From contig JAKSXM010000231.1 of NCBI GenBank assembly GCA_022575985.1, positions 25,954,501 through 26,018,500 of the forward strand: DNA of 64,000 bases, in the 5' to 3' direction. The number at the start of each line of letters is the position of its first letter. Position 1 is the stretch's first letter. Source of the stretch: Anagrus nilaparvatae. Taxonomy: Eukaryota; Arthropoda; Insecta; Hymenoptera; Mymaridae. A program made the position numbers and the translations under genes. Below are positions 24,480-37,789 of this stretch, piece by piece. Under the pieces are notes generated by a model. The model searched no databases and was not told the DNA's origin. It saw nothing but the letters and a program-made list of their open reading frames with translations.

Positions 24480-26040
24480 AAAATTTGAATATTTTGAGAT
24501 TCATAGAAGCTCAAAGATAGAATTCTAAATAATGATTATTTCGCGCATGCTTTATTCAAACTATCTTTTAGAACTCTGAATTAAAATTAAGTTATATTAT
24601 ATGGATGAAAAGATTCCCTTAACAGTAAAAAGTTTTGACTTGAATATTAATTAATATCTATAAATTACAATTTCATGTCATATATACAGCAAGAGATGAT
24701 ATTAATTTGACAGTGAACTAGATATGTATTTTCATTACATAATATATCCTATACATTTTTAAAATAACTCGATTAAATTTGAAATAAACTTAATTTAATT
24801 TTTTTACTTAATTTTTTTCAAATTATTTCTAATTTTAATAATTTTGAATAGAAATTTTAAAAATTTATAGTAAATGAATAAAATAATTTTGATTGACGTA
24901 TCCTTTTTCATAATCGTCCATTGATAAAAAATATATTTTTATAAAAATAGAAAAGCTATTCATAATTTTTGATCATAAAATAGATATGAAAAAATGTATA
25001 AATATTGCAGCTAATAAAAGTTTTCAATTTCCGTTTTTAATTTAAAACCAGAAAATATTTATATTTTCATTAAATATTATTTGATTATCTTAGTTTGGCA
25101 TAAGTATAAACAACAAACGTCTTTTTAAACAGAATAATATATCATGTTGATTCATATTTTTAACGCCCTGAAAATTCGCATATCTATACAAATTTTATAT
25201 ACATTTAGAATGCTCGATTTATAATGTAGCCAACCAATTTAAATGATGCGTAGAGAGGAAAGTGTATGGAAACTCACTATGTAACTAAAATAACAAAATT
25301 TACTTTATCTTTACATTGAATATTATCAACTTTGAAAGCTAATTACTAATTGTGAGTAATGAAGTTAATATTGGATTATTTATTTTACATTGAAGCGGAA
25401 TTTTTTTTAAAGCTCAAAGCATTTTCAATAATTGGAGAAAGAAAACTTCCGCTTACCGCAATTAGATTTTTACTATCTTTCAAGAATTAATAATTTTTAA
25501 ATCATAGGGTATCAAACCTTAATTACCGTATTCTATAATTTTGATGTATACATGCGCTCTGTGAATTATAGCACATATTATATTATAATGTGCTATCTTA
25601 GGTCTTGGACTTTTATTTTCACACGAATTTTCGGAAAATGTCGCACTCTTACAAAATTTTGCGAAGTTTGCTAATAGGCTTTTTTATATATTTTATCTTC
25701 ATCAGTCGACATTTTTTAAGCTAAATTATTTCAATATCTACTCAGGCAAAGATCACAAATCAACCTTATCCCTTATTTGTAAGTTAGCATCTTTGCTTCC
25801 TTTATAAAAAATTTACGAAATATAAAACTTATTATTCTGTATTTAATTCAATTTACTAAAAACTTTCAATTCAATCAATTCATTTACAACTGTACATTTC
25901 TTAAATCAATATTGCTTTATAACTACTTTTTAATACAATTTATAATGATTTAATTAATTTTATTTTACTTTAATTAATATAAGATATTTGTAATTTTTTT
26001 AAAAATAAATATCAATATTAATTTCAATATAAAGTATAGA
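24480..26040. other. AT-rich intergenic DNA
   Basis: No gene, RNA or structured repeat that I can support. Confidence 0.4.
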
Positions 26041-26760
26041 TAAAAATAGCAAATTTACTAACTTTTCGATGCATCCCTATTTTGGACAATTTGACTATTT
26101 TTTAGTGTTTAGAGTACTCGTAACAACAAATAAATTATTTCTTATGAAACCGTTGGTTCCCTTGCCAGAAAACGACTGTTTTTCCGCTGTAACCCATCTA
26201 AGGGTATTTTGGCTATTATTTTAATGCTCCGAGTTTCTATAAAGAAAACAATTATCCTAATAGATGTTATTTATGTTTTCGGGTACGTAAATTACGAAAA
26301 CGTTGGTCTTCTGTCAATAAAATTGTCACTTTTTTTGCTTTAGAGCATGCGAGGGTGCTTTTGGCCATTCTTTTATAGTAGCGAGTTCTGTTTACAAAAA
26401 AATTTCCTAACCAGAGACAATTATGTTTTAGGTACATGTGGGTCCATTTGTCAGAAAATGTTTTACCGAAAAATAGTTACATTTTTGGCTGCAGCTCATT
26501 TCGAAGCTCGTATTACTTAAATAATGGCCAAAATATTCTAAAACTGGATGCATTGGACGTAAAAACTTATTATTTTCTGAAAAAATAAACCAGATTTTCT
26601 TATTATAAGCATTAAAAAACGTAACTGAAAAAAATAGAATAACTCTATTTTGTTACCAAAGCTCAAAACAGTAAAATAACGTCCAAAAAACCCTAAAATG
26701 GGCTGTAGTGGGAAACGTGACCATTTTCCGGAAAACGGACCAAAAATTCGTAATAATCAC
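26040..26760. repeat. Degenerate tandem/foldback repeat, three ~150-170-bp units
   Basis: Three related blocks each carry GTTGGTTCCCTTGCCAGAAA-like, then GGGT(A/G)TTTTGGC(T/C)ATT-like words (about 26150, 26300, 26450). An inverted relative closes the region (GTGACCATTTTCCGGAAAAC at 26718-26737). It is a decayed repeat, probably a foldback element; the ends are not definable by eye. Confidence 0.4.
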
Positions 26761-27117
26761 AGAGATAAACTTAATTTGCAATGGTCTATTCCGTTTAATT
26801 CTACTCTGCGCACAAGTTTTATAGACCGCATGTAGTTAAAAGAAAATTACCATTTGAAAACTAATAACAAGTTTTTAATAACAATTTATAAATATGAAAA
26901 CTATTTATTAAGACTAAATATTTGTTTGTTAAAATCGATAAATAAAAAAAAACTGAAAGGTTTGTCTAGGGACAAAAGGGTGAAGTTTACTTCATTCTAA
27001 AACAATTTTTATAAATGTAAAATTTAGAAATAAAAATTGTTAAAACTGTGCAATTGATTTATTTTAAAATTTCACTTTAAAATTTAACACCATAAAAATC
27101 ATATTATCCGAACCACA

Positions 27118-27380
27118 GTGTTCCGAACACCCACGATTATGCTCGGGGTTCGGGGTCTTACGGCGAAGGAAGAAAAACATTTAACACCGAAATCATCCGA
27201 GCAACCTCGCTTCGATCGGGTATACTGGTTAGAGAGGGGAATGCAATCATCCTTTCCTTTTATCCACTATATTCGTCTCGGAATCCGAATCCATCCAAAC
27301 GCCATCGATTACGATCGAATCTACCTTTGAACGAACTTTCCCGTAAGCCCTCGCTTCCGTTCAGATTTACCGGCAAGTGG
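27118..27380. other. GC-richer island, possible exon or promoter
   Basis: About 260 bases with far more G+C and no long A/T runs, sharply bounded by AT-rich DNA, with many CpG and TCGG/CGAT words. An open frame runs 27118-27330 (70 codons, plus) and a GTAAGC donor-like site follows at 27351. I do not recognise the peptide. It could be a first exon or 5' UTR, an LTR-like fragment, or a conserved regulatory block. Confidence 0.3.
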
Positions 27381-27389
27381 GGATAAGTT

Positions 27390-28099
27390 TCTTTTTTTCA
27401 CTTTCTAATTTCATTACGATTTCAACATGACGAATTCTTCATGACGATTTCATGACGATTTTTTCATGACGACTTTTTCATTTTTAACTACTAGTAGAAA
27501 TAAATAATAACTACGGTACGGTGACAAGAAAGAAGTAAACTTAAAAAAAAAAAAAATTGTGATAAAAAAAATATTGAAAATGGATAAAAATAAATAATAA
27601 AATTATCCTCGCATATTTCAAAAATTCTTAGTATTGCGAAGAAAAAAAATATTTAATTTAGTTTTCTATAAGAAGTGAAGAAAACATACTAGTTTCTTTT
27701 GTCAAGTTACATTTTAGTAAAGATTAGATTTCTTTTTTTATGTGATTCAATATGCATATTACACTGAATTTGAATAATAAATTTATTCATAAAATGCGGT
27801 GATAAGAAAATCTGATTGCATACATTTTTATACTCATTCGTATTTTATTTATATGTAAGAACAAATTTTTTGCAATAAGATAAGCTTTAAAAGTATGTTA
27901 AAGTTTTTTTTTATTTTATTTCTATTTAATATGTAATGAATGTACTTGTTTATTTATAACACAAAAATTTCAAGTAAAATCAATGTCTTTTCCAAGAAAA
28001 TTTTCAACAAATTTAAGCTTTCTAACACAAATAAAAGGATTTAATTTTTGATCTCTGAACCACAGTTGCATGATTACAATTAAATAATAAATATATTTT
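27390..28099. other. AT-rich intergenic DNA
   Basis: Contains a short tandem of CATGACGATTTTTTCATGAC words (27428-27478). Otherwise nothing supported. Confidence 0.4.
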
Positions 28100-28300
28100 G
28101 GTTCCTCATAGAGCAATTTTTGTGGAAGGTCAAATTTAGATTTTTGATTTTTTTGCATTCGTTTTGAGACCCAAGGAAGTTAAAAAATTGGTTTAAAAAG
28201 AAAGTCTGTATGTTTGTGTGCATGTATAAATATAATAGAGTTTGGCTTATTTTTTTCGAGATTTTTTGCTCCCCCCATTTTTTTCGGATATTTTGGTCTA
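28100..28300 (-). repeat. Dispersed repeat family R3, copy 1
   Basis: TTGGTTCCTCATAGAG, GGTCAAATTTAGATTTTTGA, GAGACCCAAGGAAGTTAAAA and AAAGTCTGTATGTTTGTGTG appear in the same order, inverted, at 36480-36640; the GTTCCTC end and AAAAATCAAAAATC core recur at 52305-52375. Non-coding interspersed repeat whose 3' part passes into a TG/CA-rich tract. Confidence 0.6.
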
Positions 28301-28399
28301 AAAATTCCTTAGCTCTATTTTCAACTTATTTGAATATTTGACATTGCTTGATGAACTGTAGCGCCAATCATTTAGCAGCAATTTTTTTTTTTTTTTTTG

Positions 28400-31300
28400 A
28401 TTTACGCTAACATAACAAAATGCGAAAATTTAAGGTTAATACAAAAGTGGCTGAAGATAAAAAAAATTATGGCAATCCAATAGGTTTTTCTCCAGTCGAA
28501 ATTAGCAATTTATCATTAGTCTGCAGATTAGTATTCTGCAGTGATTTTAAGTTATATGCCCGAAAAAAAAGTTTTTTTATGCGAATAAGTACGATTGCAA
28601 AAAAAATCTCGCAGCTTGTCATCATATATTTGGGACTAAATTTTATCCAAATATCAAATTACAGAAAAAAATATTACTGAAAATTTTTATTACATTGAAT
28701 TATTACAGTAAAAATTTGTATAAGATATTTAAAACATTCCAAATTAATAATCACTTGTCAAAATTTAGAGAAAACGTAATTTTATGAATCTAAGAAGACA
28801 CAAAGTTCCACAGATGAATTCCCAATCAGTACAATGAATCCTTCCAAGGGTTCTACGTGTATGTGTAATGTGTGAAAGGATTTAAAAAAAGGAAGTAAGA
28901 AAATATGTTCCTTCATGCTTACTATTGCATTTAACGGGCAGTGCAAAGAAATTTGTTTAAAAATCATTGCTAATTACTTTTTTTTCGAATTATCTAGTAA
29001 AATTTAGTATGTGCTAGAAATCTTAAGTTTAACATATTAATAAATAATGATTATAATATTACACAAATTATGTAGGTGAAGACATGAAAGAAAATTTTAT
29101 TAATTTTCGAGATTTAGTATGCGTATGACTGAAATATTTATACATTTATTATTAATATATACATTCATGTATATATTACGGCGTATTTTATTTTAAAAAT
29201 AATTTTTTAAAATTCAAAATTTCATTATTTATGTTTTCTAATTGCATTAAAAAATGAAGTAACACTTTTTATATGTGCGACATTTTCAAATGGAAACAAT
29301 AGTCAGGGTGCAAAAGTTTCGGCATTAGTGCCAGCACTATTGTTTCGTGAAACCGGACTATGTATTATGCATTAAATATGTTTAAGCATTTGCTTAGGTA
29401 TAGAACGGGTACAGGGAAATCTGTCCAAAGTTTTAAGCTTGAGTTTTACGCCCAGGAAGGCACAAAAATATTCACTGATTCAAAAAATTAATTCTGGATG
29501 TATCAATATTTAAAAACTTTCAGCAAACAAATGTACAATAATTTTACCAATATGATGAAAGTTATTTGGCTGGATTACCTCTTTAAAATCAATTGATTTC
29601 AGAGTGTGTTAAATTTTTTCCAAATTCTCTTATGCTTTTTAAGAATGGTTAAAAAATAGCTGCATGTTTAGTATTCTTCGTCATTCAATTTTCGGTAAGC
29701 TAAAATCTTAGTAACTTATTTATACACAGAGGGTTATTTTGAACATGTTGTTTTCTATATTTAAAAATGAAAATTTTTAGGCTTGTTTCAAAATTGAAAC
29801 AGTAGGTCTTACCAATAATTCTAGATGAAATGAGTTGATTGAAGCAAAAAAAAAAAAATAAAAAAATATTGCTAAATTCCAAACAAACAGTTCGTTGGTT
29901 AAAATTATTTTTTTTTTATTAATATTTCCATAATAGAATACAGCCTAATATATTCATAAACCATAAAAATATGTTCAAAAATAAAGTGATCCCTCTCTGA
30001 CACTTTAGACATGATCTGCAGTGCGACATACATGTGAAAAGTTGGTATTACAAAAATAACTTTTCTTGCAATTCATATAAATACACACGTATAATATATA
30101 TGTGTTTATTAAAAAATTTACATTCGTGTAAACAAAAAATATTAAAATTTTAAATATATACGTTCAATAAATCATTAGTTTATGTATTAAAAATGCGTGG
30201 TTTTAAAATTATTGCATAATTACTCTTTTTTTTATAACTGCATTATAAATAATTTATTGTTATATATATTCGTTATATTAGAATTTAATTGAAGTTTATC
30301 TTATAACTAGTGTACCAGATACTTTGTTTGAAAAATGTTTTTATTGTTTGAAAGTTGTAATTTATGTTAGCTGGGTGATAATGGCTTTGCAGTTTCGCAT
30401 AATTTAAGTTTTATGATACTCTGATAATACAAAGAAAATTTTATCTTAATAATTTTTTCGTTAATTTTTTTGTACTCAAATATATTCAAAATAAAAAATG
30501 ATTAATTTCTTTTATTTATTTTTAAGTGTTTCATTTTTTGAAAATTTTTATTTTTAAAATTCTTTCATTTTTTTTGCTTGTACTGCGTAAGCTTAATTAT
30601 GTTATTTTCATTAAGGAAATTTTTAAAATGCGCTTACCATTTCGTTAGTTTGTAGAAATTGGCGAGAAAAAGAAATTCTTTATCCTGAAAATTCTATACT
30701 AATAGGTGTAATTTTTTGGAGTCTACCAAATACCCAAATTATACTCCTTTGAGCTGAAAAAAAAATTTTTATTAATTTTTACTCAAAAACCTATTCCTGT
30801 TTTATAATTTTGAAGAATTATTTATAAAATTTTCTATTCAAAAACATTATAGAAACATATAAATTTATAAGTACTATTAACTTCCGTAAAAAAGAGTCTG
30901 TTGAGTGGCTCTACAGGTGGAAAATCGAAATGGTAAACTAAGATTCCATACTTCTTTGTATATATGTTACCGTTAAAGTCCGACAGCTTAAAGTTAAAGG
31001 TTAAAAAACTTTAACTGGTTAAAATAAACTGTAACTGAATACCCGTTAAAGTAAATTTTTAGTAGGCTAAAAGTAGGCTAGGTTAGGCGAAGCCTTAATA
31101 AATGGGCTCTAACAGCAAAGCGGACTTTGACGGTAAAATATTCCTTGAAAAAAAGTTGTTTGAGCTTAAAAAAATTTACCAGTTTTAAATATTTTTTTAT
31201 AGTCCTGGTGGGATGAGAAACATCATTCTCTAATGTTTTAAAAAGTCTTCCATAGGGGAAACCACCAGAACATCCAGAATCTTTTATTGCCGTTTACCCG

Positions 31301-32900
31301 CATTTTTTTAACTAAAATAAAATTTTTATATTAAACAATTTACAAGTTTTCAGATTCTACAATACTTAGGCTAGGTTTAGTTGCGAAGGTCAAATCACTA
31401 TCTGGCAATAGCCTTTTCAAAAATTTTTACTCGTCCCTAATTTCTATTATTTGCTTGCCAGATAAGAGAACTTAAGTTAGAGTTTCAGTTTTTTTCAATT
31501 TCTTACACCATTTTTGTAAAGCTGTATCTTGGAATAAAACGATTTGAGGAAAACAGATTACAATTTTTGAAAACTTGAAGTATGTACAAAATTTTTTAAA
31601 TATTGAAAAAATACAAGTACCTATATTTGATTATTATTTCCCCTTAAAAAATATAATTTTTTTCTTTTTTATTCTCTTTGAAAAAAAAATATAACGTACT
31701 TTCAAAAAAATGTAATTTTATCAATAAAAAGATTATATTAAAAAAAAAATTTCTCGGAAAAAAAATAAAATATATTCGTATGAATTTATAAAAAATAAGT
31801 AGTACACATAAAGTTTTATTTTTTAAATTATTTTATTGAATTAAATTGGTATTTCAATTTCGTATCATAGAATTCGAATAAACAAAAATTCTCTGAATCA
31901 AAACCTAATTATTATATGTAGCCATGCTTCTTTTTTTATACAGTCTATACATTTTTTAGTTTCAAAAAATAAAAAATAAATTTATCTCTTTGAGAATCAT
32001 CTGACCTGAAAGATAAAACTTAGTTATATTCTTGAAAGCTTTTATGATTTAGTTGAATGGATATCGCATATTCATATTGATATCGATAGGTATATCATTT
32101 TTTATATTTTTATCAAAGTGAAATAACATAAATATATTTGATAGAAAATCACTTCTTCTCAATCATACAAATGACTTTTTCTTTTTTATTTAACGAATTC
32201 AAAAACAAATACAGATTTATTCAAACGTTAATTCCTTTTCTTTCGTCAAATTTTATTCACATTAATGGTTATTTCAAATGATTATCAAAGTATAAAACTG
32301 TTCATATCTCAGTGATTTCTATTTGTTTGTTATTTAAAATTTGTTCATATAAAAATAAATTAAGAAAAATAAAATTCGATAAATGATAGCTTGGGATTTA
32401 GATGAATTTTACAATTGAATTTTACAATTTTACAATTTTACAATGAAACTTAAATAAAATTAGAGTGACTGTACCAATTAGTGATCAAAGTTTTCCCTTT
32501 TAATGCCCACACGTTTTCTATAAGAATAGCATGGTTTTGGACATTTATTAGGGAGTGGTCATTAATTGGTACGGCCATCCTATTGCACTATAAAAATATA
32601 TTTCATAGTCTGCTTTTGTGAAATTTCAACTTGTGAAATCTTTATTGGGAAATTGGCTCAAGATAATTCAAACAAATAACTTAAATCTATAAAAATTGAA
32701 CCCCATTGCAAATTTTGTCTTCAAAGTTATATTATATTAGAATAGTTCCTCAAATGGACTGTACAAAATATTTCTAGCAAAAATACTTATAACGAATTTT
32801 TTACATAATCAAGAATAATTTTTTTAATCCGCGTAAATTAATGTTTTGATGCATTAAAATAAAATTTAAATAATGTATATCTTGACTAAGTTACCAACAT
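28400..32900. other. AT-rich intergenic DNA
   Basis: No supported gene. It holds poly-A/T runs and a short GTTAAAG-rich patch (30970-31060), with an imperfect inverse repeat around AAAGGTTAAAAAACTTTAAC. Several short ORFs show no coding signs. Confidence 0.35.
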
Positions 32901-32924
32901 AGTATCATAATTTTTCTTTCACAG

Positions 32925-33131
32925 GTGTCATTCGAAACATCAAGCACTACGGCTTTGAATAAAGCTCATCTAAGAGGGGTAGCTAGCATTTTGTACTCTC
33001 GTAGCCGGAAATTTATGACAGTACTACAGCGGAATATACCTATGCATAACGCATTTACTAAAGAATTCATACAAATACATAAACAAAAATTATACATATA
33101 CATGAAAATTATACTACTACTGAATATATAA
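32925..33131 (+). other. Candidate internal or terminal exon
   Basis: A good acceptor (TTTTTCTTTCACAG, ending 32924) precedes a 68-codon open frame of higher complexity than the surroundings (VSFETSSTTALNKAHLRGVA at its start), ending in TAA at 33129-33131. There is no initiator, no recognised domain, and no partner exon identified within several kilobases. It may be a terminal exon of a plus-strand gene or chance. Confidence 0.25.
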
Positions 33132-33229
33132 TAATAAGAGGACAAGAGAGAGAAAAGAGATTTGAAAAACGACCAACACGGGACGAGATGAAATAATATG
33201 ATTTTGCTCAAAACAAGAATACGCAACAA

Positions 33230-35810
33230 CGCCCATTTTATTCATAAATAATCTTACATAAAATTATGAGTTTATTTGTGGTTTTTTGTAAATCTAGTAT
33301 CTCCAAAGAAATATACTTTTCAAGAAGCGCAACAATTATAAGGTGAATAACCAACGAAACTTTAACATTTTCTAACACATAATAAGAACTTTTCTTTTCT
33401 TCATTTTTTTTTCTTTTCTTTTGTTTTCATTTTCTTATTTCTTGGCTTAACTTTTTTTTTACTCTTGTTATAAGTTAGATTACGAGTTTAAGAATTTTAT
33501 TATATTTCAAAAGAATTATCATGCTTTTAAAAATTGTATTCAAGAAATTATTTAATTAATTTTTATGTTTAACAACTGAATTAAAAATTAAACCATACTA
33601 CAAATTAATTTAATTAAAATTACAAATTGTTTATAACAAGTAATTGTTTTTTTTTTAGATTAAAAACATCAATTTTTAGATTGAAATAGCTACATAATTG
33701 GCACTACACTCACAATGTTAATTCAAAGGCCAAAGGTTCTAGAAATCCAAACATCCAAGGCAGTAGTGAAGCTGAAAATTAATATGTACAATTGCGTTAA
33801 TGCAAATTTTTTATTTTATTAAAACTTTTTATTTGGTTATCAACGTTTATCAACACAACTAAACAATTAACACAGGGAATAATTTGAAAAAAAAGTATTT
33901 CGAGTAAATAATTTAGGAAATAATCTTGGATTTAAATAATCCCACTCTCAAACAGTTTAGATTCTTAGTTTCTTGGAACCAATGATGTAAAAAAATGTTT
34001 ATAATTCCTTATATTGTAATATAAGTGACCTTTGACTATACTACTTAATCAATTCTGAGTCATGAATTGATAAATCTGTAAGATTTACTCAGCTGCACAG
34101 TCTAAAAGAAACCCTGAATCTTAAATAAAAAATAGTAACTTAGTTTTAGTTAAATCAATTTTGTCATTTTATCTTTTAAAAGTTTATTTATATTTATTTA
34201 ATAAAAAAATGTAAAAATTCATTATAAATAAAATATTATTTAGCCTCACTAAGGTAAAGCTCGAAAAGGAATTTAATTTTCTATTTTAGTTAAATATATC
34301 TTGATGAATGTATGAAAGAATGTAATTTCATTTTAATGGACACATATAGCTTATCAAAATTCTTTGCATAATTCAAGGCAATATTAAACTGCATAAGTAC
34401 TTAAAATTTTATGAATGGGAAAAAGAATTTCTTTAGTTATATTATTTTAAAGTCTATGGTTATGAAAGAACATTAATTCATAGTAGTAAAGAATAGCATA
34501 GCAAGCCCGAAAAATAAGAATAAAAAAAATATTCTTCAGTTTTTAAAGTTATTTTCTTTATTTTTGGGGTATTTTTTACCCTAAATTAGGGCAAAATTTA
34601 ATTACTTCGATAAAATAAAAATAATGACCTCTTTAACTTTTGACAAGAATAATTTTTAGTCAAACCAAGTTTTTTAAAAAGTATTTTTAAACTTTTTATT
34701 CTTTACCCAAAAATGTGCTAAACTTTCGACCATTCTTTATTATTTGATGTCTCTCAATTGAATTATTTGTTGTCATATTTATTTGTCAAAATGGTGAATT
34801 TTGAGAATATTAAATTATTTTAATCAAGATAAAAAAAGTTACCCGTAAAATGTGTTTTAAAATTTTATGATAGTTTTAAGTGACCAAAGCAAAATATAAT
34901 AAAAATTTTAATTTTGCTGAAAATGTTCCAATTATACATTATGTTTATCAAGATGTATAAAATCTTCCAATTTAAGTGATTGGCTCAGGTAAAGATGAAT
35001 AATAATTTAAAATTTATGAAACATAATGAATTATAATGTAAGAAAAAAATTTACAATTTCAAAAAAAATTACTATCTATAAGCTTTTTGGAATTTCTTGA
35101 GTCTTTAATACAATTTATGGAGCGCCCAATTAATTATTCCTTAATATATGAAATAAAGTAAATTTTTAAATACCGATACATTCGAAGAAAAGCGAAGGGC
35201 CTGGGGCCGACTAATATTAAATTAATAAATGGTTGACCTAAAATAAAAATTAAGGCTTTTATATAACTCAGGATGATATTTCTCTATATCTATAAACTTA
35301 ATATTTAATTCTTCTGTTTTTACTGAAATTCTTAAAAAATTAATTAAATTTTAAGTCATTCAGCCTCCACTTCATTAAAAGTTTTTAAAATATAATTTTT
35401 AATTAAAAAGATTAAATATAAGCGAAGATAAATGAATTTTTTGATGTAGATATGTAGTAAAATATTAAATTGGAATAAAATTCTTTGTAAAACATAAATT
35501 TGATCATATTTAATTGTAAATTAAATAAATTTCTAAAAAGTGATAAAAAAAATATAAATGTTATTCCATTTGATAATAAATTATCTTCATTTAATGTATA
35601 AAATTTTAAAAGCTTTCTTATGTTGTTTAAATGTTCTTAAATTATTTTAACATAAATATAATTCGTTGCCAATATTATTTATCGTTTTTGTATACTATTT
35701 TATTCGTGTTTCAAAACTTTTTTTCTATTTAAACTTACTGATAAAAACTTTATTTTATTTTATTTTATTAATATCAAACGGGCAAAACCACCCATAACAA
35801 TGATCCAATA
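33230..35810. other. AT-rich intergenic DNA
   Basis: No gene or structured repeat supported. Confidence 0.4.
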
Positions 35811-35814
35811 CAAA

Positions 35815-36640
35815 AAACTTGTTTAGAAAAATTTTTCAATACCAACTGGCTGACACTAAGGTTCCTCAAACAATGAGCTTAATATTTCAATATGCCGCAG
35901 ATATCACGGATAACAAGCATGCAATCATACATACATTTCTATTAACTTTTAAAAGTTTTTTTTATTCATCAAAAATTTTGGAAAAAATTTTCAAAAAATT
36001 AATTATCAGATTCGAGATATCGAGTAAAAACCATATTTTCAAATATGAGTACTTTCATGGAAATAAATGAAGTATTACACAAAAAAAAAAAATTTTGTCG
36101 TTTTAAAATTTTTTTTGTTTTTTTAATTTTGAGAAAAAAATTTTGAAAAAATTCGGTATCAGATCCAAAAAATGACTATAAACAAACTTTCTAAAACTAG
36201 TACTTTCATAGAAATAAATTAGGTACTACGTCCAAAAAGAAAAAAATATTTGATGTTTTTTGTAATTTTTTGTTAAAAAAATTTTGGGAAAATAATTTTC
36301 AAAAAATTAATTATCAGATTCGAGACATCGAGTAAAAACCATACTTTCAAATATAAGTACTTTCGTGGAAATAAATGAGGTATTACATCCAAATTAAAAA
36401 AAAAAGTACCTCGAGCTTTTTTGATAAAAAAATTTTTGAAAAAAAAATTAGGTCTTAACTCCATAATGTTTGTGACATATCACCAATTACATACATACAC
36501 ACACACACACACACACAGACTTTTTTTAAAAGTTGGTTTTTTAGCTTCCTGGGGTCTCTAAACGTGCTTATATGCCAAAAAATCAAAAATCGAAATTTGA
36601 CCTATCACAATGGTTCTCTTTGAGGAACCAAAAAATTTAT
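35815..36640 (+). repeat. Dispersed repeat family R3, long copy with internal duplications
   Basis: The start, CAATGAGCTTAATATTTCAA then GCCGCAGATATCACGGAT, matches 51880-51910. The block AATTAATTATCAGATTCGAG ... ACTTTCATGGAAATAAATGA occurs twice (about 35996 and 36305), with a related one between. It ends with a CA microsatellite (36492-36519), CTTCCTGGGGTCTCTAAACG, and a CCTATCACAATGGTTCTCTT end shared with the copies at 28.1 and 52.3 kb. The short ORFs in it are repeat-derived. Confidence 0.6.
36492..36519. repeat. CA microsatellite
   Basis: ACATACATAC followed by about ten CA units, inside repeat R3. Confidence 0.9.
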
Positions 36641-36659
36641 TTTGTAAATAATAACATAA

Positions 36660-37780
36660 GCGATTTATTCAATTTTTGAAAAACTAAACTTTTCGCATTG
36701 TAAAATTGAATTTCGAATGAAAGTAATAGTTCAGAAACCATATATGTTGGATTCATGCACTTTTTTTAAAAGTTTTGTGCAAAGCTACTTACGCGTGATA
36801 GGCAAATTTTTCGGTACACTGATTTCAAATTTTTAGGTCCCAACCCCGAGTAATTAGCCCTAATGCAGAAAAAATTTATTTTTCGGTCGATTTCAAAGGT
36901 TATTTTTTTTTTTTTTTTCTAATTGTCTTTAAAATGATTTACAAGGTTGCTGAATAAGAATATTTAGGTCCCAACCCTGATAACTTTCTCTGAGTACTAT
37001 TTATGGGCCTATTGGCCCGTTTTTTGGATTTTTTCTACATATTACATAAGATATTTATCTAATTCGCATGAAAATGACTGGAGTAAAGTTTTTAAAAAAG
37101 TTAATGACGAAGATCACTGTTACGGACTCGATAACCATTGTTCCAGTTTTTGACATTTCTTGAACTATTTTTTCTGGTATTCCAGATAATTATTTTTTGT
37201 ATGGAACTCACTTTTTATTTCAATTGAATGTTCTATCATGATAATAACTGCCAACAACGCATTTTATCGAAAGTTTTACTTTTAATTTCAACTTAGGGGC
37301 AGAATATTTTGCATCAGATATATTTAAACTTTATAAAATTTTAATATACATAATGAGGATTCATTAATAGATATTAATAATAAATAAAATTATTCTAATT
37401 GTTTTATATAATGAAAATTAATTCAAAGGATAAGACTTATTTTTAATGTATATTAACCTGGGGGTTATTTTTTAAAATCCTGAGCGATCATTAAAAAGGT
37501 TCCAAAAAAATCTCTGTTGTTATAAACTCTTTTAACTTGTATACTTCTTTATGACAGAGAAAGAAGTAAAGGGTTACAATCCTTGCATAATACGAGGCAT
37601 ACTAGATAAATAACAATGTCCAAATAAGGCTAAAATAAAAATATATGTAACAATAACCTTAAATTTTTTATTTTAAATCATTTTTTTTCTATTTTTAGAG
37701 GCTCTCAAACTGAAAGTTTTAAATGTAACATCTAAGCTAATGTCTATAAACATATATATTAACTATGTATTAAGCAGATC
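36660..37780. other. AT-rich intergenic DNA upstream of the CPP peptide locus
   Basis: Contains one duplicated word, TTTAGGTCCCAACCC (36833 and 36962), a degenerate repeat. No exon supported. CATATATATT at 37751-37760 could serve the ATG at 37790 as a TATA box. Confidence 0.35.
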
Positions 37781-37789
37781 GCTTGAGGC

